Positions 8,132 through 16,835 of a stretch of 64,000 nucleotides of DNA are shown here, in pieces; within the stretch, counting starts at the first letter, position 1, and the number at the start of each line of letters is the position of its first letter. The notes under the pieces were generated by a model. The model was not told the DNA's origin. It made no database searches and saw only the letters and a list, made by a program, of their open reading frames with translations. This DNA comes from Bacteroidota bacterium (lineage in GTDB: Bacteria > Bacteroidota > Bacteroidia > Cytophagales > Cyclobacteriaceae), in NCBI GenBank assembly GCA_023417065.1, contig JAEZGH010000048.1, forward strand, positions 62,001 to 126,000, written 5' to 3'. Made by a program: the position numbers and the translations under genes.

Positions 8132-8914
8132 TCAGTACTGTAATACAACGTGTTGTTTGTTCAAAGATGGATCAAAGAAGAGGATTCCCGTCCTGAAAAG
8201 GTCAGCGCTACCCCAGACTGACCCATGACGTTGCAGTTCATACCACGCCTTTTCCATGCCAGCGTGATAATGAATATCGTCGAGTACTACTACTGACCTG
8301 GCGTGGAGCGCCGGAACGAGCATTTCAAAGTAGGTCAGTGTCGGGGTGTACTGATGATTGGCGTCCATGAAAACCAGGTCGATTGTGGGATCGCCGCCCA
8401 GAAAATCGGGCAGAGTTTTGCCGATGTCGCCCACGATCACGTCGATGTTATCCGCTCCGGCTTTTGCGAAGTTCATTTGTGCGCGCCCTGCGATTTCGGG
8501 AGCTCCTTCGAAGGTGGTGACTTTCCGGTTGTGGCCAGATGCGAGGTAAAGGGTGTTGATCCCGAGTGACGTTCCGAGTTCGACGATGTGGCTACATTCG
8601 AAGCGCCGCGCGATGCGATCCAGCAATCGGGATCTTCGTGCGGGGCTGAGGCTTACGCGGGCGATGTCGCATAATTTGCGTGTAGAGCCCGCGTTGAAAC
8701 GGCTCCCCGCGCCGAGGTCTGTAACATTAATTGCCGTAGTGTCGGCGAGCATTTCTTTCCTCAGTCGTTCGGGGACGTCATAGGCTGACGTAACTTCATC
8801 GCGTGCGACGACGGTAGAAAAGAAATCGTAAAAAAAGGGCGAATGCAGAGAGTGTCTGCCCACGGCATCGAGCCAGTACGTAATAAATGCGCGTGATTGA
8901 AATAGCAGCGACAT
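8132..8914 (-). CDS. Class I SAM-dependent methyltransferase (O-methyltransferase-like)
   Basis: The 260-residue protein carries a Rossmann-type SAM site: HIVELGTSLGINTLYLA (motif I, about residue 112), an acidic residue after the next strand (TTFEGAPEIA), IDLVFMDANHQY and VVVLDDIHYHAGM. The last two resemble the metal-binding MDA and DD region of catechol/caffeoyl-CoA O-methyltransferases. The substrate cannot be told from the sequence. It follows apaG by 25 bp on the same strand and probably shares its transcript. Confidence 0.88.
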   Translation of the reverse strand: MSLLFQSRAFITYWLDAVGRHSLHSPFFYDFFSTVVARDEVTSAYDVPERLRKEMLADTTAINVTDLGAGSRFNAGSTRKLCDIARVSLSPARRSRLLDRIARRFECSHIVELGTSLGINTLYLASGHNRKVTTFEGAPEIAGRAQMNFAKAGADNIDVIVGDIGKTLPDFLGGDPTIDLVFMDANHQYTPTLTYFEMLVPALHARSVVVLDDIHYHAGMEKAWYELQRHGSVWGSADLFRTGILFFDPSLNKQHVVLQY

Positions 8915-8939
8915 CCTCAGGGAAACCGTGAGGGATTAC

Positions 8940-9326
8940 TTAGTTGAGCCGGAGTGGCGCAACCATGGTGAATTCAGGAATGTTAATCTGAAGTTTGGTG
9001 CCATCCACAACGCGTTCCATTAGGTATGTGCCTACCATCTTGCCGATGCCCGACTTCAGATTGCAGCCGGAAACATACTGATGCGATTGTCCGGGTTCGA
9101 GAACCGGCTGTTGACCAACAACACCTTCGCCTTCCACTTCGCGCTGATTGAAACCGGCGTCGTGTATGTGCCAGTGACGACGGAGCAATTGAATTGTGAA
9201 ATCGCTTCCATTTTCAATGGTGATCCGATAAGTGAAAACATAGTGATACTGACTGGGACTTGAGTACGCGGGCTGGTACTCGGTCTCAACGCTCACTTTG
9301 ATGCCTTCGGTTATTTCGGTTACCAT
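8940..9326 (-). CDS. apaG: ApaG domain protein (Co2+/Mg2+ efflux family name)
   Basis: The ATG at 9326 gives 128 residues, the usual ApaG length. The frame is open to 9455, but the upstream part runs through the divergent ung region and does not look like ApaG. The core FTYRITIENGSDFTIQLLRR, HWHIHDAGF, EGEGVVGQQPVLEPG and GCNLKSGIGKMVGTY form the fibronectin-III-like ApaG fold. ApaG is linked genetically to ApaH and to cation resistance in enteric bacteria; its molecular role is unclear. A TATTTTTG -7 box ends only 6 nt before the start codon, so the transcript may be leaderless. Confidence 0.95.
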   Translation of the reverse strand: MVTEITEGIKVSVETEYQPAYSSPSQYHYVFTYRITIENGSDFTIQLLRRHWHIHDAGFNQREVEGEGVVGQQPVLEPGQSHQYVSGCNLKSGIGKMVGTYLMERVVDGTKLQINIPEFTMVAPLRLN

Positions 9327-9332
9327 ATGGTT

Positions 9333-9340
9333 CAAAAATA
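9333..9340 (-). promoter_or_regulatory. -7 box of the apaG promoter
   Basis: TATTTTTG on the minus strand matches TAnnTTTG and ends 6 nt before the apaG ATG, which would place the start of transcription at or near the start codon. No convincing -33 TTTG is seen at 17-21 nt. Confidence 0.45.
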
Positions 9341-9453
9341 TCAATTTTTTCGAATTACCTAAATGAACAAATCCAAATGTAATCAAGTGCATGATTTTTT
9401 GCTTTTTTATGCTGTTTTTCGGCAAAATAGGCCCCATGTGCGTAGTTTTGGGC

Positions 9454-10116
9454 ATGGACGTAAGAATTGCCGGTTCCTGGAAAGCCCGGCTTGAAAGTGA
9501 ATTTCAGAAACCTTACTTCGGCGAACTCATCCGGTTTGTCAGAAATGAGTACCAGACGTGCAAAGTATATCCGCCGGGCAAAGACATTTTCAGGGCTTTT
9601 GATACGTGTAATTTCGAGGATGTAAAGGTGGTAATCCTGGGGCAGGATCCTTACCACGGCGAAGGACAGGCCAACGGATTGTGTTTTTCCGTCGCCGATG
9701 GTGTAAAGCCTCCGCCATCACTGGTTAATATTTTCAAGGAAATCCACAATGATTTGGGAAAGCCCATTCCAAAATCCGGCGATCTCGGGCGATGGGCGAC
9801 GCAGGGAGTTTTACTTCTCAACGCAACCCTGACTGTGCGCGCTTCACAGCCTGGCTCGCATCAGAAAAAAGGGTGGGAGGAGTTTACCGACGCTGTGATC
9901 AGGAAGATCTCTGACGAACGAAAGAATGTGGTGTTTCTGCTATGGGGCGCCTATGCACAAAAGAAAGGTGAAGTCATCGATCGTTCGAAGCACCTGGTCC
10001 TGATGAGTCCACACCCATCACCCTTCTCCGCCGACCGCGGCTTCTTCGGCTGCCGGCACTTCAGCAAAGCAAATGAATACCTCCGAAGTAAGGGGCTCGG
10101 TGAAATTGACTGGTAA
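9454..10116 (+). CDS. ung: Uracil-DNA glycosylase, family 1
   Basis: The protein excises uracil from DNA to start base-excision repair. GQDPYHGEGQANGLCFSV carries the catalytic Asp and the water-activating loop, LLLNATLTVR the strand segment, and HPSPFSADRGFFGCRHFSKA the minor-groove intercalation loop and catalytic His. Translation from the ATG at 9454 gives 220 residues (MDVRIAGSWKARLE), matching other Ung proteins; the frame is open from 9391 but the extra hydrophobic 21 residues are unlikely. TAGTTTTG at 9443-9450 fits the -7 consensus but lies only 3 nt from the ATG. Divergent from apaG. Confidence 0.97.
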   Translation: MDVRIAGSWKARLESEFQKPYFGELIRFVRNEYQTCKVYPPGKDIFRAFDTCNFEDVKVVILGQDPYHGEGQANGLCFSVADGVKPPPSLVNIFKEIHNDLGKPIPKSGDLGRWATQGVLLLNATLTVRASQPGSHQKKGWEEFTDAVIRKISDERKNVVFLLWGAYAQKKGEVIDRSKHLVLMSPHPSPFSADRGFFGCRHFSKANEYLRSKGLGEIDW

Positions 10117-10199
10117 GTTTCAAAGTTCAAGTTTCAAAGTTCAAGTTTCAAGATTCAAGTGAAGGTAAAACCTTGAACCGTGAAACCTGAAACTTGAAC
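10117..10199 (+). repeat. Low-complexity repeat array and hairpin between convergent ung and lepB
   Basis: Directly after the ung stop come three tandem copies of a 14-bp unit, GTTTCAAAGTTCAA (10117-10130, 10131-10144, and 10145-10158 with two changes). The array also makes a hairpin: GTTCAAGTTTCA (10139-10150) pairs perfectly with TGAAACTTGAAC (10188-10199) over a 37-nt loop. It lies between two convergent genes and could act as a bidirectional transcription end, although there is no clean T-run. A related array lies at 62900-62942. Confidence 0.75.
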
Positions 10200-10202
10200 C
10201 TC

Positions 10203-11378
10203 TCAATTGATGAGCTTAAAGAACCTGCTCCAGCGGATCTTGTTGAATAGGCCTGCGTTTTTGTCGAGGGAAAGCCAGATAAAGAAGGCTTTGCCGACGA
10301 TGTGATCTTCGGGAACGAAACCCCAGAAGCGTGAATCGAGACTGTTGTGGCGGTTGTCGCCCATCATGAAGTAGTAGTCCTGGTTGAAGGTGTACTGAGT
10401 CACTTCCTTTCCGTCGATGAACAACTTTCCGTCTTCAACTTTTGCATTGTCGTTGTGATCGAATTCAACGATCGTATAGCCGTATAGCGCGAGCGTTGTA
10501 TCGTTGATGGCGATGGTTGCACCTTTTTTGGGAACCCAAAGCGGTCCAAAATTGTCAGCGCTCCAGTTAAACTGTGGCGCCTTCGAATCGGTGTATGCCG
10601 AAGGAAAAGCAGTACCCCTCTGGCGGTCCTCGTAAGGGGTAATGGATACGATGTAGGAAGCGTTTGCTGACTTGATATTGTTCAGCTTTTCTTCTGTTAA
10701 TGCCAGTACGTATTGAAACGTTCCGTCGTTCTGTGCTGCTACCTGAAGGAGGTCTTCAGCTGTGATTTCAAATTTTTCAAGGTTGCGTTCACTGATCTTA
10801 TCCTTGCTGATCAGGACGTAGTTGAACTGCATTTTTTCCGGTTTGCCTATGGGCGTGCCGTTAGCAAACACCTCGCGATTGCGGATTGTAAGTGTATCAC
10901 CAGGAATACCAACGCACCGTTTGATGTAGTTGGTCTTCAGGTCGACCGGATAATCTCTCCATTGACTTCTTGGTACGCCGAGATTGTTTTCTGCAATTCC
11001 CGGAACGTTGAACACAACCACATCTTCGCGCTTAACGGAAGTAAGTCCTGGGAGACGATATTGTGGTAGTTTGATCCATTCTACGTAAGAAGGGATATCG
11101 GTGAACCATATTTTCTGGTGGGTAAGCGGAACCTGAAGCGGCGTCGACGTGGTGCGGGTGCCATAGTGGAACTTGCTCACAAAAAGGAAGTCACCTACGA
11201 GGAGGGAGTTTTCCATGGAAGGGGTGGGGATGGTGTATGCTTCCATAATGAGCCATCGGATCAGCGTCGCGGCTATCACGGCGAAAAGGATCGCGTCCCA
11301 CCACTCGCGGGCTTTGCTTTTCTGTTTAACTACCTTCTTTTCGTTAGCGTTTTCCTTCTTCCAAAACTTCCAGTTCAT
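10203..11378 (-). CDS. lepB: Signal peptidase I
   Basis: The 391-residue inner-membrane protease removes signal peptides from exported proteins. One N-terminal membrane helix (about 27-45) precedes IPTPSMENSLLVGDF, in which Ser54 is the nucleophile; YIKRCVGIPGD contains Lys153, the general base; MMGDNRHNSLDSRFWGFVP is box E. The protein is longer than the E. coli-type core because of an insert between the Lys box and box E (about 170-320), which is usual in Bacteroidota. It lies downstream of dapB on the same strand with a 104-bp gap. Confidence 0.97.
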   Translation of the reverse strand: MNWKFWKKENANEKKVVKQKSKAREWWDAILFAVIAATLIRWLIMEAYTIPTPSMENSLLVGDFLFVSKFHYGTRTTSTPLQVPLTHQKIWFTDIPSYVEWIKLPQYRLPGLTSVKREDVVVFNVPGIAENNLGVPRSQWRDYPVDLKTNYIKRCVGIPGDTLTIRNREVFANGTPIGKPEKMQFNYVLISKDKISERNLEKFEITAEDLLQVAAQNDGTFQYVLALTEEKLNNIKSANASYIVSITPYEDRQRGTAFPSAYTDSKAPQFNWSADNFGPLWVPKKGATIAINDTTLALYGYTIVEFDHNDNAKVEDGKLFIDGKEVTQYTFNQDYYFMMGDNRHNSLDSRFWGFVPEDHIVGKAFFIWLSLDKNAGLFNKIRWSRFFKLIN

Positions 11379-11482
11379 GGTATAATTCCACGGTTAAAAA
11401 CTAAATTTCTTTTGTATAGGGCCTGTTTGCCGTGCAAATAAAGCCAAAATATCCCAACAGGTGATTAGTCGCCCTTTTTCGT

Positions 11483-12190
11483 TCAGAATTTCAGGAAATC
11501 GTCCATAGTCAGATTTCCTTTCCGGTTTTGTATCCATTCAGCCACCAGTACTGCCCCGGTGGCAAAGCCCTCACGCGAATGCGCCGTATGCTTGATCTCG
11601 ATATCGTCGATTGCGCAATTGTACTTCACGAAGTGAGTTCCCGGGATGTCGGCAATGCGAAATGACTTGATTACAAGTTCCTCTTCGTTTTGAGACTCAT
11701 GGTTTACCCATTTCTTCTTATGAGGCAGGTGTTTGAGCACGCCTTCCGCCAGGGTAATGGCTGTGCCGGAGGGTGAGTCCTTCTTTTGCGTATGGTGGAT
11801 TTCGTCGAGTTCTACATTGTAATGCGGAAATGCCTTCATCATGCTCGCGAGGTATTCGTTCAGCTTGAAGAAAATGTTCACACCGAGGCTGTAGTTCGAG
11901 GCATAGAAAAAGGCACCGTTTTGCTCATTGCATAACGCGTGGATCTCGTCGAGGCGTGAAATCCAGCCTGTCGTTCCGCAAACTACTGGAATTCCTTTTT
12001 TGAGCGCTTTTGAGATATTGCCAAAAGCAGCGTCGGGATGTGAAAACTCGATGGCAACATCGCCTTGTGCAGTTTCGAAATCCTCCTGATTATTGATATC
12101 AATGCGGGCGGAAATCTCGTGGCCCCGTTGCAGTGCCACCTGTTCAATGATCTTTCCCATTTTCCCGTATCCGAGCAGAACAATTTTCAT
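11483..12190 (-). CDS. dapB: 4-hydroxy-tetrahydrodipicolinate reductase
   Basis: The 235-residue enzyme reduces hydroxy-tetrahydrodipicolinate with NAD(P)H in lysine and diaminopimelate synthesis. MKIVLLGYGKMGKIIEQVA is the nucleotide-binding loop, CGTTGW lies near residue 71, and ELDEIHHTQKKDSPSGTA contains the catalytic HH-x-x-K-x-D-x-P-S-G-T signature. The length is at the short end of the family, as is common in Bacteroidota. It sits in the conserved parA-parB-DUF5683-dapB-lepB order. Confidence 0.97.
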   Translation of the reverse strand: MKIVLLGYGKMGKIIEQVALQRGHEISARIDINNQEDFETAQGDVAIEFSHPDAAFGNISKALKKGIPVVCGTTGWISRLDEIHALCNEQNGAFFYASNYSLGVNIFFKLNEYLASMMKAFPHYNVELDEIHHTQKKDSPSGTAITLAEGVLKHLPHKKKWVNHESQNEEELVIKSFRIADIPGTHFVKYNCAIDDIEIKHTAHSREGFATGAVLVAEWIQNRKGNLTMDDFLKF

Positions 12191-12297
12191 TTTTTACGAA
12201 TTTGACATGACAGATAACTGCTTCGGTAAGCAATCTATCATAGGTTAGGTAAAGTTACTGGGTTAAACATACAACATCTGAACAACTTTTTCTCATT

Positions 12298-12894
12298 TCA
12301 GAAGCGGATGACGAGCGTGGCTCCTGTTTGACGGCCCAGCATAGGACCTTGTTCGATGAGCGGTTCGAGGCTGACCTGCAGTCGCGGGTTCACATCAAAC
12401 TCTTTCAGATGGGCATCGACGTGGGCATCGACGATTTGCAGGACGTATACCAGTCCCATGATGATCATAAAGAAATCTCTTTCGCGCCGCGTTTTGTCGA
12501 CGGCGATGCGATACCCGCGCAGGGTCGTGCGCATGTTGAGGCTGGCATCGATGTCGTTTTCGCCGACGCCTTTTTCGATAGCCTGGAAGACAACGCTGCG
12601 GTACTCGGTATACTGCGAAGCGTATTGATTGATAGCTACGCCCGTGGCAAACATTCCACCATATACCAGCGGCAACTTCCAGTACTTCTTGTTATAGATC
12701 TGTCCCAGCCCCGGCAGTACCGCGGCGTAGAGGAGGGCTTTGCGGGGGTTAAACCGATCTGCATAGGTTTGAGTTAACACCGTATCGCGTTCATCGAGGA
12801 CAATCAGACTGTCTGGAGCAGACTCAGGCGTTTCCTGGCCAAAGACGACCATGGAATGCAGGAGAATCGCGAATAGTATCGTAATACGGAGCAT
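12298..12894 (-). CDS. DUF5683 membrane protein
   Basis: The 198-residue protein has a signal peptide (MLRITILFAILLHSMVVFGQ) and the block NPRKALLYAAVLPGLGQIYNK, typical of DUF5683 and of small membrane proteins with a glycine-rich helical hairpin. Further hydrophobic helices lie near 75-95 and 143-160. Its function is unknown. DUF5683 genes commonly lie right after parB in Cytophagales, which suggests a link to envelope growth or chromosome segregation, but that is only context. Confidence 0.85.
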   Translation of the reverse strand: MLRITILFAILLHSMVVFGQETPESAPDSLIVLDERDTVLTQTYADRFNPRKALLYAAVLPGLGQIYNKKYWKLPLVYGGMFATGVAINQYASQYTEYRSVVFQAIEKGVGENDIDASLNMRTTLRGYRIAVDKTRRERDFFMIIMGLVYVLQIVDAHVDAHLKEFDVNPRLQVSLEPLIEQGPMLGRQTGATLVIRF

Positions 12895-12948
12895 GAGGGC
12901 TTTCAGACTTCCGGCAAAGCTAATAAAAGAACGGAAAGCGAAACGCTT

Positions 12949-13884
12949 TTATCCCTGAGTTAGCTTCAGGATATCGAGAACTCTGTTCAGATCTTCAATC
13001 GAAAGGAACGGAATTTTGATTTCTCCCTTTTTGCCGTCACTTTTCACCACAACGCGAGTGCCAAAGTGTGAGGAAAGGCGTTGCTGCAGTTGGTTTATTT
13101 CACGGTTGGCTTGCTGACTTGCCGGCTTGGCGTCATTCTTCGGGGGAGTCTTTTCCGTTACCTCGCGTACAAGTTCCTCCACTTTCCGGACAGAGAGTTC
13201 TTCCGCAAGCGCCCGCTTGAAGATATACAATTGCTGATCAGGGTTTTCCACGCTGATAATTGCCCGGGCATGGCCCATGGAAAGCTTGTTGTCGCGCACG
13301 GCGATCTGTATGTCGGGCGGAAGCTTGAGAAGTCGTAAGTAGTTGGTAACCGTAGTTCTGTTCTTTCCGACGCGTTCGCCGAGTTCATCCTGTTTGAGGC
13401 CGATCTCCGAAATCAGCCGCTGATAACTGAGCGCAATTTCTATGGCGTTCAGATTTTCCCGCTGGATGTTTTCGATGAGGGCCATCTCCAGCATTTGCTG
13501 GTCATCGGCGGAGCGTATGTAGGCGGGAATAGATTTCAGGCCCGCCAGTTTTGACGCCTGGAACCTGCGTTCACCGGAGATCAGCTGGTACTGGCGATCG
13601 GCTAGTTTTCTTACCGTAATGGGCTGAATGATACCGTGTACGGATATTGACTCGGCGAGTTCGAGCAGGGCCTCCTGATCGAAATGAGTTCGCGGTTGAA
13701 AGGGGTTTACTTCAATTTCGTCGACGGGAATTTCTGTCATGCCACTGGCGGGCGAGCCTTGCGAAGCCTTTTCCGCCGCGGCAGGGATAGTACCTGTAGG
13801 GATATCAACTTCCAGTTTATCTTCAGAGGAGTTGTCGCTCAGCAAAGCGCTCAATCCTCTGCCCAATGCTTTCTTTTTGCTCAT
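12949..13884 (-). CDS. parB: Chromosome partitioning protein ParB
   Basis: The 311-residue protein starts MSKKKALGRGLSALLSD, the usual ParB N-terminus that contacts ParA. NPFQPRTHFDQEALLELAESI, then YQLISGERRFQASKLAG (the CTP-binding GERRxRA box) and a helix-turn-helix region (GLKQDELGERVGKNRTTVTNYL) follow. It should load on parS and slide as a CTP-dependent clamp. It lies 12 bp after parA, so one operon. Confidence 0.97.
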   Translation of the reverse strand: MSKKKALGRGLSALLSDNSSEDKLEVDIPTGTIPAAAEKASQGSPASGMTEIPVDEIEVNPFQPRTHFDQEALLELAESISVHGIIQPITVRKLADRQYQLISGERRFQASKLAGLKSIPAYIRSADDQQMLEMALIENIQRENLNAIEIALSYQRLISEIGLKQDELGERVGKNRTTVTNYLRLLKLPPDIQIAVRDNKLSMGHARAIISVENPDQQLYIFKRALAEELSVRKVEELVREVTEKTPPKNDAKPASQQANREINQLQQRLSSHFGTRVVVKSDGKKGEIKIPFLSIEDLNRVLDILKLTQG

Positions 13885-13896
13885 TTGTCAATACTA

Positions 13897-14700
13897 TTAT
13901 TGTTGACCGATTGAGTTAACAGGCTCACTTGAAACCACCGCGTTTTTATCCAGGATCTCCCGGGCAAGGTTCAGGTAGCTTATGGCACCCTTGCTTTCCG
14001 CCTCGTGCACGATTACCGGAAGGCCGAAACTTGGCGACTCGCTCAGTTTAACGTTGCGGGGGATGATGGTTTTGAATGTCATTTTCTGAAAATGCGTGCG
14101 CACCTCTTCGACAACCTGATTTCCAAGGCTGGTTCGCGAATCGTATAACGTCAGGAGGATGCCTTCTATTTCGAGTCTCGGATTCAACCGCGTCTGAATG
14201 ATTTTGATCGTGTTGAGGAGTTTGCCAAGTCCTTCGAGGGCGAAGTATTCGCACTGAACGGGAATAATCACAGAATCGGCAGCGGTAAGCGCGTTGATTG
14301 TGATGAGCCCGAGGGAAGGGGAGCAGTCAATGATGATGTAGTCGTACTCGTCTCTGACTTTGGCCAGCGCTTCGCGCATTTTCTCCTCGCGACGCTCGAT
14401 GTTTACCATTTCCACTTCGGCTCCGACGAGGTCGATGTGTGAAGGGAGCACGTCCAGATATTTGAGCTCGTTCTTGACGAGAGCATCTTTTGGATGAATC
14501 CCGTCGACCATGCATTCATAGATTCCCTGTTCGACGTCGCGCGGATTGACACCCAGCCCAGACGTTGAGTTGGCCTGCGGATCGGCGTCTACGAGCAATG
14601 TTCTCTTTTCCAGTACGGCCAGGCTGGCGGCCAGGTTAATTGCCGATGTAGTTTTTCCTACCCCACCTTTCTGATTGGCAATAGCAATAATTTTTCCCAT
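13897..14700 (-). CDS. parA: Chromosome partitioning ATPase ParA/Soj
   Basis: The 267-residue ATPase begins MGKIIAIANQKGGVGKTTSA, with the deviant Walker A KGGVGKTT at about 10-17; DYIIIDCSPSLGLIT is Walker B/switch II and LLVDADPQANSTSGLG the switch I region. It drives chromosome or origin segregation together with ParB. No DNA-binding N-terminal extension is present, as in chromosomal Soj-type proteins. The gap upstream holds the candidate replication origin. Confidence 0.97.
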   Translation of the reverse strand: MGKIIAIANQKGGVGKTTSAINLAASLAVLEKRTLLVDADPQANSTSGLGVNPRDVEQGIYECMVDGIHPKDALVKNELKYLDVLPSHIDLVGAEVEMVNIERREEKMREALAKVRDEYDYIIIDCSPSLGLITINALTAADSVIIPVQCEYFALEGLGKLLNTIKIIQTRLNPRLEIEGILLTLYDSRTSLGNQVVEEVRTHFQKMTFKTIIPRNVKLSESPSFGLPVIVHEAESKGAISYLNLAREILDKNAVVSSEPVNSIGQQ

Positions 14701-14977
14701 TCCTTCTTCTCTGAGCGTTTAAAAAGTAAAAACCGCAACGAGGTGCGATCACAAATATATGTGAAAACCCGCTGGACCGTGGAACATCGTGGAACATATT
14801 ATCCACAATCGGTACACACCAAAAAACTGATAAAACGAAATTTTACCTTACGTCAGACGCCGGAAGCTGCCTGAAACATCGAAAATACAACTTCCTGTTT
14901 GGGGATAAGTTGTTGATAACCATCCTAAGAGGACTCAAAAGCAAAGTAAAGAATCCGCTGAAGCGCCGGGAGCTGAC
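14701..14977. other. Candidate replication origin region between parA and yidC
   Basis: This 277-bp gap has one perfect DnaA box TTATCCACA on the plus strand (14799-14807) and two one-mismatch boxes on the minus strand, TTATCCCCA (14908-14900) and TTATCAACA (14919-14911). Between them is an AT-rich stretch around 14820-14850. Just before the first box lie two tandem copies of CGTGGAACAT (14778-14797), the half-site of a parS palindrome, at a 10-bp step. The setting, next to parAB, fits an origin. Against it, yidC and pyrG on the other side are still transcribed leftward. Confidence 0.45.
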
Positions 14978-16804
14978 CTATTTGCGGTTGTCTTTCCGGC
15001 GTTTGCGTTCCTCTTCAGCTTTGCGCTTGGCTTCTTCGCTGGCCTTCATCGCTTCCTCAAGACGCGCCATGAATTTGGATTTTTTTGCTCCTCCGGCTGC
15101 GTTCCGCTTTTTGTTCTCCTCCATGATCGCTCTGATCTTGTTTTCATCCACAAAGCGCTTGATGACGGCCTGCTGTGCAAACGTCACAAGGTTCGACACC
15201 AGATAATAGAAGGTTAGCCCCGCAGAAAACTTGTTCAGTACGAAGAAGAAAATCACTGGCATGATGTACGACATCGACTTCATCGGGCCCTGCACCGACG
15301 AGATCTGATTGTTTTGCCAGGTATAGATTAGCGTCGACAGGGTCATCAGGAGTGTAAACAAACTGATGTGGCTGCCCAGGAATGGAATTGCAAACGAGAA
15401 GCTTATAAGCGAATCGTAGGTCGACAAATCTTCGGCCCACAGGAATGGCTGCTGACGCAGTTCGATACTTGCCGGGAAGAGATAGAACATCGCGAACAGA
15501 ATCGGCATCTGAAGCAAAACAGGCACGCAACCGCTGATGGGATTTACACCCACCTGCTGATACAGCTTCATCTGCTCCTGCTGTACTTTCGCCATATCTT
15601 CCCCTATGCGTTCCTTGATTTCATCAAGTTCCGGTTTCAGCACTTTCATTTTCGCCATGCTGAGGTAGGAGCGATAAGACAGGGGGAACAGCACGAGTTT
15701 CAACAGGATAACAAGGATCACGATGATCAACCCATAATTGCTGAATACCTGAGTCAGCAGATGGAATACAGGGAAGATCACGAATTTGTTGATCCAGTAA
15801 ACCGGAGGCCATCCCAGGTATACGTTGCGCGCGAACTTTTCAGCAACGTCGCCAATGATCTGATAATCGTTCGGCCCGAAATAAAACTTGAAATCAGCCT
15901 TGCCGTCATTCAGCGTTTCACGGGCAATCTGAAGTTTTATGTTTGCACCCTTTACAAACGTTGGGTCATTCTGATTTACATAAGTACCAACCTCCCCTGA
16001 AGGGAATGGCGACGATGCTACGATTGCAGAAAGGAAAAACTTCTGTTTTATAGCAACCCAGCTCACCGGGGACTCAAGCTTTTCACTTTCGTTGTCATGA
16101 CTTGTTTCGGATATGTTGTCGAAACCATCGTCAACGGTGAAATAGTTTACCGTAGAATGGTTACGCGTATCCTCAAGATCTTTCTCCATCAGCCGGATGA
16201 CGTTCTTCCATTCGAATGACAGCGGATCTGTAGAGACAAGGTTATCTATGCCGCGACCTCCGAGGGCGTAACGCACTTCGAAACCTTTTTTCGGAATAAA
16301 GTACGATTGCGAGATCTCTGCACCATTGGCGAGGTTGGCGCGGAAGGTGATTACAGTAGTGTCACCGTTGACAGTCTGTTCGCCCGTGTAGTATAATTTA
16401 TAGAGATCAATATCCCTACCGTTGGATTTTGCCAGCAGGCTGAACATGTTGTTCTGCGGACTGACGAGGAAGAGCGGCTGCTTATCGTATGTTTGATAGT
16501 TTCGCAGCTCGAGTGATTTTATTGTACCGCCTCTTGACGAAAAATCGATGCGAAGGTCTTCAGTTTCCACCGTGAGCGTGCGTTCCTCACCCTGAAGGGC
16601 AGTAGAGAAGTCGCCATAGCTTTGTGCCAGTACACTGTCAGGAACAGCGGCGCGTCCTGTCAATGAATCAGGAGCCGTATTCCCGGAAGGCTGGGGAACA
16701 TTTTTCTGGGCGGTGGGAGGTTCCGGCTGAGGTGAAAACCAGGTGAAATATACAAGGAGCAGCCCTGCGATTAATGTGAGGCCGATAGCCGAATTCCTGT
16801 CCAT
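14978..16804 (-). CDS. yidC: Membrane protein insertase YidC
   Basis: The 608-residue protein has the Gram-negative YidC plan: an N-terminal membrane anchor (MDRNSAIGLTLIAGLLLVYF), a large periplasmic domain (about 70-340), then a conserved core with several membrane helices from about 350 (YGLIIVILVILLKLVLFPL; VPVLLQMPILFAMFYLF). The C-terminus is a basic, alanine-rich tail (about 575-608) that may contact ribosomes. YidC inserts proteins into the inner membrane alone or with SecYEG. It lies 31 bp after pyrG. Confidence 0.97.
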   Translation of the reverse strand: MDRNSAIGLTLIAGLLLVYFTWFSPQPEPPTAQKNVPQPSGNTAPDSLTGRAAVPDSVLAQSYGDFSTALQGEERTLTVETEDLRIDFSSRGGTIKSLELRNYQTYDKQPLFLVSPQNNMFSLLAKSNGRDIDLYKLYYTGEQTVNGDTTVITFRANLANGAEISQSYFIPKKGFEVRYALGGRGIDNLVSTDPLSFEWKNVIRLMEKDLEDTRNHSTVNYFTVDDGFDNISETSHDNESEKLESPVSWVAIKQKFFLSAIVASSPFPSGEVGTYVNQNDPTFVKGANIKLQIARETLNDGKADFKFYFGPNDYQIIGDVAEKFARNVYLGWPPVYWINKFVIFPVFHLLTQVFSNYGLIIVILVILLKLVLFPLSYRSYLSMAKMKVLKPELDEIKERIGEDMAKVQQEQMKLYQQVGVNPISGCVPVLLQMPILFAMFYLFPASIELRQQPFLWAEDLSTYDSLISFSFAIPFLGSHISLFTLLMTLSTLIYTWQNNQISSVQGPMKSMSYIMPVIFFFVLNKFSAGLTFYYLVSNLVTFAQQAVIKRFVDENKIRAIMEENKKRNAAGGAKKSKFMARLEEAMKASEEAKRKAEEERKRRKDNRK

Positions 16805-16835
16805 TTAAAGCGTCGTTATATCTTTTTGTTATGAA

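Noticed and set aside
9443..9450. Firm promoter call for ung
   Set aside because: TAGTTTTG fits the -7 consensus but has no good -33 element and lies 3 nt from the ATG; kept only as part of the leaderless-transcript observation.
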